Below, in pieces: positions 18,201 through 24,869 of a DNA stretch of 64,000 bases (the stretch's first letter is position 1; each line of letters starts with the position of its first letter). Origin of the DNA: Sphaerisporangium melleum (GTDB lineage Bacteria > Actinomycetota > Actinomycetes > Streptosporangiales > Streptosporangiaceae). Position numbers and translations under genes: made by a program. The stretch is taken from the NCBI RefSeq assembly GCF_014646695.1, contig NZ_BMNT01000022.1:21563-85562 (forward strand), written 5' to 3'. Under the pieces are notes generated by a model. That model was given only the letters and a program-made list of their open reading frames with translations, was not told the DNA's origin and made no database searches.

Positions 18201-19855
18201 AACCAGAAGGTGCAGCCGTCCGCCGGGTCCACCGACATCGAGCTGTAGTCGCCCCAGCGGGAGGCGGTGTGGGTCTGCGCGCCGGTGCCGGCGACCAGGG
18301 TGCGCTCGCTCTGGTCGAGCCGGCCGAGCTCGTCGCCGGACAGCCGCCCGGCCACCCGGATGGAGGGGAAGGTCGTGGTGCCCGAGGCGGAGAAGCCGAA
18401 GGCGATGTTGCCGGTCACGTCCATCGCACCGCTGCCCATCCACCGGTGGTCGGCGTCCGGCGCGTACGTGCCCTGCTGGTGCAGCGTCCACGCGGCCGGG
18501 CCGGTGGCGCGCAGCTCGTACCAGCGCATGCCCGCGTGGTCGGTGCCGTCGGCGTCCACGGTGTGGTTGAGCACGATGGAGGCGTGGTCGCCGAAGTCAC
18601 GGTAGGCGGCGCGGTACATCAGCCGGTCGGCGATCGCGTCGAGTTTCGCGGCCGTGCCCTGCTGCGGGACGCAGGCACGGGCGTAGTTGCACATGTTGGA
18701 GTCGAAGGGAGCGGTCTCGAAGAACCGGCTCGGGGCCAGGCCGTTGCCGAAGGTCGAGGCCGCCGGGTCGGTCCAGTCGACCTTGAAGTCCCACATCAGC
18801 AGCCGGTCGGTCGGGGAGATGCCCCAGGCGTCGTCGTCGACCATCGTGAACGGGTTCGGCGCGCCGGCCGGGGGCGCCGTGCCCTCGGCGTCGGCGGGAA
18901 GCAGGCCGCCGAAGTCGGGGCCGAGGTGGAAGTACACCATGCGGGCCGGCTGGCCGGCGAGCATCTTCTCCCGCTCGAACGCCACCGCGCCCGCGCCGGC
19001 GAACGACGGCGAGAACTCGTTGGCCGTCATGTAGTAGGCGTCCGGCCAGATGCCGAACTTCGGATAGTCGTTCATCCGGCTCTGGTGGTACAAGAAGTCG
19101 TACCGGTAGTAGGCGCCGGTCGGGTCGGGCGTCTGCGAGATGGCGATGCATTGGTGGTACCCCGCCGTGCCGCCCGGCACGGCGAACTGCGTGATCATCC
19201 AGCGGTCCGCGGCCTCGTCGTACAGCACCACCGGGTCGCCGTCGTTGGTGGTCTCGCACGGCCCGCCGAAGCCCGCGTACAGGGCGTTGCCGGGCAGCGG
19301 GCCGAGCAGCAGGGTGCCGCTCTTGTCGTAGATCGCGTAGGAGACGTTGACCGACTGCACATAGTGGTGGGGCCCGACGTCGCCGTTGGTGTCCGGGGGC
19401 AGCACGCCGTCGACGTTGCCGACGCCTTCGAAGCTCGCGGTGAACTCGGGCACCTGGGTGGCGGCGGCGTTGGTCTGCAGCACCTCGGCGCCGACCGGCG
19501 TCTTAGCTGCTTTGTCGGATTGATCGGACTTATCGGGTTTGCCGGTGGACGGCGCCTGGCGCGGGAGCTGCCGGGAGGGGTTCTCACCGGTCTTCGCCGT
19601 CAGACCCTTGGTCCTGCGGGGCGCCATGTCGCTCAGCTTGGCCGACAGGTCATGCCGGACGGCCTCCCGCACTTCGGGCCGCGTGCCGGTGGCCGCCGGC
19701 TCCGGGCCGGAGTCCTCCGCGGCGACCGCCGCCGGGCCGGCCGTCCGGCTCGACGCCTGCGCGGCGGCGGGCAGGCCGGCGAACAGCGTGCACAAGATCG
19801 CTAAGATCGCCACCAGCGGCGAAGATCGTCGGATTCGTCCTCGTGATGGGGTCAA
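15215..19855 (-). CDS. Large secreted protein with carboxypeptidase-regulatory-like and kelch-repeat domains
   Basis: 1546 aa, exported: basic N-terminus, hydrophobic core SPLVAILAILCTLFAG, then AQAS. The TTG start at 19855 is supported by AAGGAGG 6-7 nt upstream. Residues of about 135-580 form a large domain (DGVLPPDTNGDVGPHHYVQS onward) seen in secreted actinobacterial and myxobacterial proteins. About 590-660 and 670-740 are carboxypeptidase-regulatory-like beta-sandwiches (VTGKVTSSTGTAIAGASV). Next is a jelly-roll-like segment (GGWAFTDAKNRGNLTGG), another regulatory-like repeat, then kelch repeats at roughly 1140-1400 (VYVVGGA, LYVFGGW, IYLVGGC). It ends with a further beta-sandwich. No catalytic motif is evident; a role in adhesion or surface binding is inferred. 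Confidence 0.8.
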   Translation of the reverse strand: MTPSRGRIRRSSPLVAILAILCTLFAGLPAAAQASSRTAGPAAVAAEDSGPEPAATGTRPEVREAVRHDLSAKLSDMAPRRTKGLTAKTGENPSRQLPRQAPSTGKPDKSDQSDKAAKTPVGAEVLQTNAAATQVPEFTASFEGVGNVDGVLPPDTNGDVGPHHYVQSVNVSYAIYDKSGTLLLGPLPGNALYAGFGGPCETTNDGDPVVLYDEAADRWMITQFAVPGGTAGYHQCIAISQTPDPTGAYYRYDFLYHQSRMNDYPKFGIWPDAYYMTANEFSPSFAGAGAVAFEREKMLAGQPARMVYFHLGPDFGGLLPADAEGTAPPAGAPNPFTMVDDDAWGISPTDRLLMWDFKVDWTDPAASTFGNGLAPSRFFETAPFDSNMCNYARACVPQQGTAAKLDAIADRLMYRAAYRDFGDHASIVLNHTVDADGTDHAGMRWYELRATGPAAWTLHQQGTYAPDADHRWMGSGAMDVTGNIAFGFSASGTTTFPSIRVAGRLSGDELGRLDQSERTLVAGTGAQTHTASRWGDYSSMSVDPADGCTFWFTTEYMAATSSAGWQTRVGAMKFPNCAAGPHGDVTGKVTSSTGTAIAGASVKAGPTGTTTGADGTYKLTLPEGEHEITVTAFGYAAKSTTVTVPDGGSVTANFTLTAVPRHKVSGVVKDVSGHGWPLYARIDVMGRPGGPVFTDPATGAYSLDLPAGQYGLTVKAMYPAYRQAAEQIEVGGTDLVKDIGLAVENTCTATGYRYSYGTPLFTEPFDSGAAPEGWSVENHTVHGGWAFTDAKNRGNLTGGTGGYAIADSDAPGSGTSMDTELLLPALDLSAVPGPVLRFNSDYRALNGSAGVELSLDAGATWTVLTTWTTASRRGPVVEEIPLTGAGGRTDVRVRFHYKANYAWWWELDNVSLVNRSCDPIPGGLLVGQVLDGNTRAGLNGATVTSDGRPEEKATTAATPDDDALGDGFYWMFSTLTGARAFTGAKPGYGPVTSTVSVAADGATRANFDLKAGRLTITPATVADTLTMGETKTVKTTLKNTGTAPATVELTERRGAFEILGPRGAPLQNNAVKGGGASVAWRGENKPGVPFEPSPYAPPWITTASYPTAAMDSAAAAYEGQVYVVGGASATANLATAYVFDPPTNVWTRLADMPAALEKPQATFVGGILYVFGGWDSAGNPSAKVYAYDPVTGAWTTRAAVNPQPRAAAGVAVVNGQIYLVGGCSTGACAKSELVVRYNPATDVFAAVASYPVPVAWQGCGGINGTVYCAGGNGTTTLKSTYAYSPATNAWTPRADLPVDFWGTGADTANGLLLLSTGVINNSALVTNQGWAYDPAADAWTTLPNANFARYRAAAACGFMKVGGSTGGFTPTPESELLPGFDQCATATDVPWLSATPAKVTLAPGKSATISIKLDGRTAAGVEQPGTYTSQFGVRSDTPYAVPPIGVTMSVKPPKDWGKLTGLITGRDCQNASAPLRGATVQVDGSRGWTYTLKADTSGRYAIWGPERANPVQMIVARDGWVPQTKRVSIKPGKTVTNDFILRPDAC

Positions 19856-20157
19856 CGGGGGCCTCCTTGCCCCGGCCGGTAGGGATGGCCGACCGAGTGG
19901 AACACGCGGGATGGGTGACGGCTCTCCGGCGGCGGCTGAGGGCCCGGCGGCTCACCGGGAGTCAGGACGGGTCGGCTGTCCGGGGTGGTCGCAGCCCGCG
20001 ATCATCCTCAGCGCACGGGGGCACCCGCTCAAGGTCAGAAGGCGGGCAATGGCGGGGCGAAATCGGATCGGCGCACAATGTGGCCGTCTTACTGTCGCCG
20101 GGTAACGGTTGAAAGCTTCATATTGACTGCACGGGAAGCCGTTGCTTTCCTTAGCGC
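19856..20157. other. Intergenic region between divergent kelch and regulator genes
   Basis: About 300 bp with no convincing gene. It must hold the promoters of the secreted kelch protein (minus) and the winged-helix regulator (plus). The 40 bp before the regulator (around AAAGCTTCATATTGACTGC, 20111-20129) is relatively AT-rich and contains a TTGACT hexamer. I see no clear repeat or RNA structure. Confidence 0.4.
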
Positions 20158-20760
20158 ATGAGCGATAGCCCGCGGGACGACTTCGATGAACAGCCGGTCA
20201 TCATGTGCGTGACGTCCAGCCGCAGCAAGCGGGCACAACTGGCTCGATTGGTGAGCGGCAGCGGAACGCTGCTGATGTTCCCGGACATGAAATCGGTCCG
20301 GCGGGTGCTTTGCGGCGACGCGCAGACGGTGACCCCGGCACGGACCACCCCGGCGGTCCGGCTGGGCGCGCTGGTCGTCGACCACGACCGGCAGCAGGTG
20401 AGCTGGGCGGGCAAGGTGCTCCCGCTCACCCGCACCGAACGCGAGGTGCTGGCCACGCTGGCCACCCCGGGACTGCGGGTCTGGACCTACCAGGAGCTCT
20501 ACGAGCAGGTCTGGGGCGCCGAATACCTGGACGACGTCGCCGCGGTGCGCTCCACGGTCAAGCGGTTGCGCGGCAAACTGCGCGAGGCCGGAGCCGCGAT
20601 CAGACTGGAGTCGATGCGGGGCGTGGGCTTCTTCCTGGTCGAGACGTCCCCGGCCGGCGCGGTGTCCGGCGAGGTGGGCGACCCCGTCTGGGCGGAGTTC
20701 ATCCGGGACGGCGGAGTGCGCCCGGCGGTCCCGGTCCAGCACCGCACCCTGGACGGCTGA
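20158..20760 (+). CDS. Orphan OmpR-type winged-helix transcriptional regulator lacking a receiver domain
   Basis: A 200-aa protein with a C-terminal Trans_reg_C winged helix from about residue 68 to 165: LTRTEREVLATLATPGLRVW, then YQELYEQVWG, then VRSTVKRLRGKLREAG, ending in the GVGFFL wing. The N-terminal ~65 residues are too short and lack the Asp/Lys set of a phospho-receiver. A C-terminal extension of about 35 residues follows. It would bind DNA directly, probably as a dimer, sensing something other than a histidine kinase. It is divergent from the kelch gene, which is its most plausible target (inference). Transcription probably ends at the hairpin at 20867-20890. Confidence 0.85.
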   Translation: MSDSPRDDFDEQPVIMCVTSSRSKRAQLARLVSGSGTLLMFPDMKSVRRVLCGDAQTVTPARTTPAVRLGALVVDHDRQQVSWAGKVLPLTRTEREVLATLATPGLRVWTYQELYEQVWGAEYLDDVAAVRSTVKRLRGKLREAGAAIRLESMRGVGFFLVETSPAGAVSGEVGDPVWAEFIRDGGVRPAVPVQHRTLDG

Positions 20761-20790
20761 TCCGGGCAATCACCGCGCCGGAAAGGAGAA

Positions 20791-20892
20791 ATGCCGGCGG
20801 TCGGCGGCCGGGCCCGCAAAAACGCGCGCCCCGGGACGCGACGCATATTGCCGCGCCGAAACGAAGAGCGCGCCGGCGGGCCGGCGCGCTAA
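20791..20892 (+). CDS. Possible small Arg-rich ORF (33 aa)
   Basis: A 33-codon frame beginning MPAVGGRARKNARPG, with 8 of its last 19 residues basic. Its ATG is preceded by a strong GGAAAGGAG at optimal spacing, and it follows the regulator gene by 30 bp. The stop codon (TAA, 20890-20892) falls at the base of the terminator hairpin. Only the ribosome-binding site supports it; composition could be a by-product of GC-rich DNA. Confidence 0.25.
   Translation: MPAVGGRARKNARPGTRRILPRRNEERAGGPAR
20867..20890. terminator. Hairpin terminator
   Basis: Perfect 10-bp stem AGCGCGCCGG/CCGGCGCGCT with a CGGG tetraloop, about 107 bp beyond the winged-helix regulator. There is no U-tract, as is common in high-GC actinomycetes. 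Confidence 0.7.
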
Positions 20893-21060
20893 TGAGATCG
20901 CGGTAATGCGGTGGAAATCACGGCGCGCGGCGCCGCGGATGTTCTCCGTGCGGCGCACCGTATGCCCGCCGCCGTCGACCCCCGCTATCGGCTGTTCCGG
21001 CGCGGGCACCGCATCGTCCCCGGCCTTACCGGGGGGTGAGTGCCGCGCCGGACCAGAGGG

Positions 21061-21315
21061 TCAGGCCTTGCCGTAGCGCCGGTTGAAGCGCTCGACCCGG
21101 CCCGCGGTGTCGAGCACCCGGCCACGGCCGGTGTAGAAGGGGTGGCTCGCCGAGGAGACGTCGACGTCGACCACCGGGTAGGTCCTGCCGTCCTCCCACT
21201 CCACCGCCTTTTCACTGGTGGCGGTGGACCGGGTCAGCATCTGGAAGCCGGCGCTCGCGTCGCGGAACACGACGGGCCGGTAGGCGGGGTGGATGCCCTT
21301 CCTCATGAGGGTCAT
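21061..21315 (-). CDS. rpmE2: 50S ribosomal protein bL31, type B (zinc-free)
   Basis: 84 aa, beginning [19 protein letters not shown], the typical type B bL31 start, and ending [12 protein letters not shown]. It lacks the CxxC pairs of the zinc-binding form, so it is the C-minus paralogue expressed when zinc is short. The start overlaps the stop of the bL33 gene by 4 bp (ATGA), so the two are translationally coupled behind the Zur-like box. Confidence 0.95.
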   Translation of the reverse strand: MTLMRKGIHPAYRPVVFRDASAGFQMLTRSTATSEKAVEWEDGRTYPVVDVDVSSASHPFYTGRGRVLDTAGRVERFNRRYGKA

Positions 21316-21476
21316 CGCTCCTCTCGGAACAGGACGTGCTTGCGCACGATCGGGTCGTACTTGGTGAGGGTCAGCCGGTCGGGCTGGGTGCGCCGGTTCT
21401 TGCGGGTCACGTAGGCATAACCGGTGCCCGCGGTCGACCTGAGCTTGATCACGGGACGGACGTCGTTCCTGGCCAT
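21312..21476 (-). CDS. rpmG: 50S ribosomal protein bL33 (zinc-free paralogue)
   Basis: 54 aa: [19 protein letters not shown] onward, with the [14 protein letters not shown] segment and [16 protein letters not shown] end diagnostic of bL33. The CxxC zinc ligands of the standard form are absent. The ATG at 21476 is the family start; the frame runs open to 21533 but that part covers the promoter. It is co-transcribed with the type B bL31 gene. Such C-minus pairs replace zinc-containing ribosomal proteins under Zur control. Confidence 0.95.
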   Translation of the reverse strand: MARNDVRPVIKLRSTAGTGYAYVTRKNRRTQPDRLTLTKYDPIVRKHVLFREER

Positions 21477-21517
21477 CGCCGGCTCCCTTCGCTGTCGGAG
21501 ACTGAGCGCGACAGTGG

Positions 21518-21532
21518 TGGTAACGGTTTTCA
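21518..21532 (-). promoter_or_regulatory. Candidate Zur box upstream of rpmG-rpmE2
   Basis: On the minus strand the site reads TGAAAACCGTTACCA, a 15-bp imperfect palindrome close to the actinobacterial Zur consensus (TGAAAATGATTTTCA type). It ends about 41 bp upstream of the rpmG start codon. Zur would repress the pair when zinc is plentiful. Confidence 0.6.
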
Positions 21533-21747
21533 TTGCCAGTACATTCCCGCCTGGAAGCCGGCTCCGGCGCCGGTCGCTACCGTCGCATGATCGAACTCTT
21601 GCCGCAGGGTGGTTCGGGGACGGTGTGGCGCGGTGGTGGACGGGGGAGGCGAAGAGTTAACCGGCGCTTAGCCGTCTTTCCATTGATTTGACTGGAATTG
21701 ACGCTGATCATGACGATTGTTCGTCCGCGTACCCGCGAGGAGGCTTC

Positions 21748-22161
21748 GTGCACACCCTGCAACGCCCCCGACCGTCGTGGCCTGCCCGACTCACCGTCGT
21801 GCTCGCCGCCCTCGTCTCCCTGACCGGCCTGGTCGGCGTCACCCCCGCCACCGCCTCGGTCTACAGCACCTGCACCATCTCGCGATGCGCCGACGCGCGC
21901 ACGGCGAGCTCGATCTGGGCCGGCAAGGGATACCCGACCTCGGCCGGGTGGTACTCCTGGCCGGACGGCAGGTACAACTACACCGGCGGGCGCTTCTACA
22001 ACCGCGAGGGCCAGCTCCCCAGCGGGGCCACCTACTACGAGTACGACGTGTACTCCCGGGCGAAGGGCGCCGCCCGCGACGCCTACCGCATCGTCGTCAA
22101 CCGCAGCAGCGGAGCGGTGTGGTTCTCGCCCAACCACTACACCGACTTCTACCGGCTCTAG
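21748..22161 (+). CDS. Secreted guanyl-specific ribonuclease (barnase/RNase Sa family)
   Basis: 137 aa from GTG 21748, which has a GAGGAGG ribosome-binding site; the frame is open upstream to 21688 but without support. A signal peptide (VVLAALVSLTGLVGVTPATA) is followed by a mature domain of about 100 aa with the microbial RNase N1/T1 signature. Catalytic residues are visible: Glu98 in YYEYDVY, Arg110 and Arg114 in KGAARDAYRIVV, and His130 in SPNHYTDFY. It cleaves RNA after guanosine. Two cysteines (STCTISRC) probably form a disulfide. The next gene, 7 bp downstream, encodes its barstar-like inhibitor. Confidence 0.93.
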   Translation: MHTLQRPRPSWPARLTVVLAALVSLTGLVGVTPATASVYSTCTISRCADARTASSIWAGKGYPTSAGWYSWPDGRYNYTGGRFYNREGQLPSGATYYEYDVYSRAKGAARDAYRIVVNRSSGAVWFSPNHYTDFYRL

Positions 22162-22168
22162 GAGCTCC

Positions 22169-22552
22169 ATGACCTCCGCCGCGCGTCCACTGCCGCACTG
22201 GCTGACCGTGTCCACCGGGCCGGCGCCCGCGGTCGTCGACGGGCGCGCGTGCCGGACCCGCGCCGCCTTCTTCGAGGAGGTGGCGCGGGCCCTGCGCCTT
22301 CCCGGCTACTTCGGCCGCAACTGGGACGCGCTCACCGACTCGCTGCGCGACGCCACCCGGGCCGGCCCCGTCGCGCTGGTGGTCCAGCACGCCGAGCACC
22401 TGCTCGACGCCGAGCCTCCCGGGCAACTCACCACCCTGCTCGACGTCCTTTCCGAGGCCGCCGCCGCCGGACTGACCGCGACCCTGAGCACCGACCCCGC
22501 CCACGAGCCCGCCCTCCGCGCGCGGGTCGCCGCCGCCCTCCCCCCGAGGTGA
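22169..22552 (+). CDS. Barstar-family ribonuclease inhibitor
   Basis: 127 aa with the barstar core: VVDGRACRTRAAFFEEVARA, then the hallmark GYFGRNWDALTDSL, then VALVVQHAEHLL. Barstar blocks the active site of the secreted RNase inside the cell before export. It lies 7 bp after the RNase gene, so the pair is made together. The Trp-Asp-Ala-Leu stretch holds the residues that plug the barnase active site in characterised pairs. Confidence 0.93.
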   Translation: MTSAARPLPHWLTVSTGPAPAVVDGRACRTRAAFFEEVARALRLPGYFGRNWDALTDSLRDATRAGPVALVVQHAEHLLDAEPPGQLTTLLDVLSEAAAAGLTATLSTDPAHEPALRARVAAALPPR

Positions 22553-22570
22553 TGCCCACCCGGCGGCCGC

Positions 22571-23086
22571 TCAGGCCGTGCGGACGCTCTCGGCGACGGT
22601 CAGCGGCTCGGCGGGGGCGAACCGGGTGGGGTCGAGGGTCACTGAGAGCGCGACGCCCGGCTCGGCCAGCCAGCACACCTGACCGGCGGACGCCAGCGCG
22701 GGACGCGCGCCGACCTGGGACTCCGTCCACGAGGACGGGTCGCGCCCGTGGTAGGCCGAAAGGAAGCCGCGCACCTCGCCGAGCGTCGTGAAGCGGCCCG
22801 CGCGCATGACCACGACCGTGAGATTGACCGCGTGCCCCTCGCCGGTCTCGCGTTCCCAGACCCTGGAGGCGAACCGGACGCCGTCCTCGGGCTCGTACGC
22901 GAAGTCGGACGTGGCCGGCCCCGCGCCGGGCGGGACGTACCCGATCACGAAACCGTCCAGCACGCCGCCTCCGCCGCTGTCTTCCAGCACGCCCGCGCCT
23001 CCCCGTGTGCCTTCGCCCGCCATGCTCCACGGCCCGCCGAGCGCCAGGGCGACCCCGGCCGCGGCGGACGCGAGCCGCAATGCCAT
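22571..23086 (-). CDS. Secreted protein of unknown function
   Basis: About 171 aa from ATG 23086; the frame is open upstream to 23365 but the extra 93 residues are basic and low in information. The N-terminus (MALRLASAAAGVALALGGP) is signal-like. The body contains VLDGFVIGYVPPGAGPATSD, FASRVWERETGEGHAVNLTV and GFLSAYHGRDPSSW. I do not recognise a catalytic motif. It resembles small exported actinomycete proteins of unknown role. It converges on the barstar gene with an 18-bp gap and no visible terminator, so read-through antisense is possible. Confidence 0.6.
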   Translation of the reverse strand: MALRLASAAAGVALALGGPWSMAGEGTRGGAGVLEDSGGGGVLDGFVIGYVPPGAGPATSDFAYEPEDGVRFASRVWERETGEGHAVNLTVVVMRAGRFTTLGEVRGFLSAYHGRDPSSWTESQVGARPALASAGQVCWLAEPGVALSVTLDPTRFAPAEPLTVAESVRTA

Positions 23087-23318
23087 CACCGGCCGATCGT
23101 GGCACACATCCCGATCCGGCATCCCCAGCCCGGAGGATCCTGTGGACGACTTCTCGGCCCTGGCCCGAAAAGCGGGGGCCGTCCACAGCCTTGCCACCGG
23201 AAATGGCGGCCCTGGTGCCAAGGCTCGACCGGAACACCCCTTGCGGCCGGGCGGAAAATCGGTGGCGGCATTCGGCTCCGCGACGCTTGGATGAGGGCGG
23301 TCTTTCCGAGGGAGTCTC

Positions 23319-24101
23319 ATGATCGTGGTAACGGCCGCCTCCGGTGCGCTCGGCCGCCTTGTCATCGCCCACCTGCGCAGCCGGGGGGAGGTGACGGCCG
23401 TGGTACGCGATCTCGCCCGGGCGCCTGAAGGCGTCCCGGCGCGGCACGGTGACTACGACGACCCGGCGAGCCTGCGCACGGCCTTCGACGGAGCCACCCG
23501 CCTGCTGCTGATCTCCTCCCCGGAGCTCGATTCCGCACGCAGGATCAGGCACCACCTGGCCGCCGTGGACGCCGCCGTCGCGGCCGGTGTGGGCGCCATC
23601 GCCTACACGAGCTTCCTCGGCGCCGACACCGGCGCGACCGGCCTGACCGAGGCCCATCACGCCACCGAGCAGGCCATCCTCGCCAGCGGCCTGCCGTACA
23701 CGATGCTGCGCCACCCCTTCTACAGTGACCCGTTCGTCCCGAGGGTGTCCGACGGGGCGATCAGCAGCGGCACCGGAGGCAGGAAGCTCAACACGGCGTT
23801 CCGTTCGGACCTCGCCGAGGCGGCGGCCAACGTGCTGACCGGCGCGGAGCACCTGGGCAGGGCGTACGACTTCACCGGGCCGCTGTGGAGTCATCCGGAG
23901 GTGGCGCGTGCCCTCGGGGTGCCCTACCGCGAGGTGCCGGACACCGAGCCGGGGCCGATGAGCTGGATCAACGGGCTGGTGCGCGCGGGCGCGCTGGAAC
24001 GGCACACGGGCGACCTGGAGCGCGTGCTCGGCCGGCCCGCCGAGACCGTCGCGGCACGGGCCCTGACCCTGACGGCGAACGCCACACCGAACCACCCCTG
24101 A
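23319..24101 (+). CDS. NmrA-like NAD(P)-binding protein (QorB-type)
   Basis: 260 aa, an atypical short-chain dehydrogenase. The Rossmann motif is near the start (IVVTAASGALGRLVIAHL), followed by DYDDPASLRTAFDGATRLLL and the YTSFLGADTGATGL segment. The later RHPFYSDPFVP and RKLNTAFRSDLAEAAANVLT stretches match NmrA/QorB-type proteins, which act as NAD(P)H-dependent quinone reductases or redox sensors. The usual YxxxK catalytic pair is not present, as expected for this subfamily. GAGGGA lies ahead of ATG 23319. It is monocistronic. Confidence 0.85.
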   Translation: MIVVTAASGALGRLVIAHLRSRGEVTAVVRDLARAPEGVPARHGDYDDPASLRTAFDGATRLLLISSPELDSARRIRHHLAAVDAAVAAGVGAIAYTSFLGADTGATGLTEAHHATEQAILASGLPYTMLRHPFYSDPFVPRVSDGAISSGTGGRKLNTAFRSDLAEAAANVLTGAEHLGRAYDFTGPLWSHPEVARALGVPYREVPDTEPGPMSWINGLVRAGALERHTGDLERVLGRPAETVAARALTLTANATPNHP

Positions 24102-24209
24102 CGGCGGAACCGAGCGACCCCGGCCGTCACCACGTCGTGCCGGCCCACGCCTGACGCGGTCGCCATGTCCACGGCGCACTGCGGTGGCGCCTCGATCCGG
24201 CGGCGCGGC

Positions 24210-24869
24210 TCAGGGGGAGACCAGGCCGTACTCATAACCGAGGATCACGGCCTGCACCCGGTCGCGCAGGCCGAGCTTGGCGAGGATCCGGCCGACGTGG
24301 GTCTTCACCGTGCCCTCCGAGACGTGCAGATCCGCCGCGATCTCGGAGTTGGAGCGACCGCGCGCGATGAGCGTCAGCACTTCCCGCTCCCGCGCGGTCA
24401 GCGTGTCGAGCCGGTTGCCGGAACGCGGCGACGGCGGCACCGGGGCGGCCTGGACGTAGTGCGCGATCAGCCGCCGGGTGACGCTCGGCGCGGTGACCGC
24501 CTCGCCGGACACCACGACCCGGACCGCCGCGATGAGGTCGGCGGCGAGGGTGTCCTTGAGCAGGAACCCGCTCGCGCCCGCACGCAGCCCGGAGAAGACG
24601 TAGTCGTCCAGGTCGAACGTGGTCAGGATGATCACCTTCGGCGCGGGGGACAGGGCGCGGATGCGCCGGGTCGCCTCGATGCCGTCCACTCCGGGCATCC
24701 GCACGTCCATCAGCACCACGTCCGGCGTGGTGCGGACCGTCGCCTCCAGTGCGGCCGCGCCGTCCCCGGCCTCGCCGACCACCTCGATGTCCTCGGTCTC
24801 GTCGAGGATCATCCGGAAGCCGGTGCGCACCAGCGCCTGGTCGTCCACCAGCACCACCCGTATGGTCAT
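24210..24869 (-). CDS. NarL/LuxR-family response regulator
   Basis: 219 aa. The receiver domain has the acidic pair VDD near residues 8-10 and the phospho-acceptor Asp55 in VVLMDVRMPGVDG. The C-terminal LuxR-type helix-turn-helix is LTAREREVLTLIARGRSNSE, then IAADLHVSEGTVKTHVGRIL. Its start overlaps the end of the histidine kinase by 4 bp. The pair is transcribed away from the efflux operon at 26343-30227, which it probably controls (inference from divergent arrangement). Confidence 0.95.
   Translation of the reverse strand: MTIRVVLVDDQALVRTGFRMILDETEDIEVVGEAGDGAAALEATVRTTPDVVLMDVRMPGVDGIEATRRIRALSPAPKVIILTTFDLDDYVFSGLRAGASGFLLKDTLAADLIAAVRVVVSGEAVTAPSVTRRLIAHYVQAAPVPPSPRSGNRLDTLTAREREVLTLIARGRSNSEIAADLHVSEGTVKTHVGRILAKLGLRDRVQAVILGYEYGLVSP

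Noticed and set aside
17168-19804. 878-codon open frame on the plus strand
   Set aside because: Antisense to the secreted kelch protein, whose signal peptide and repeats are clear.
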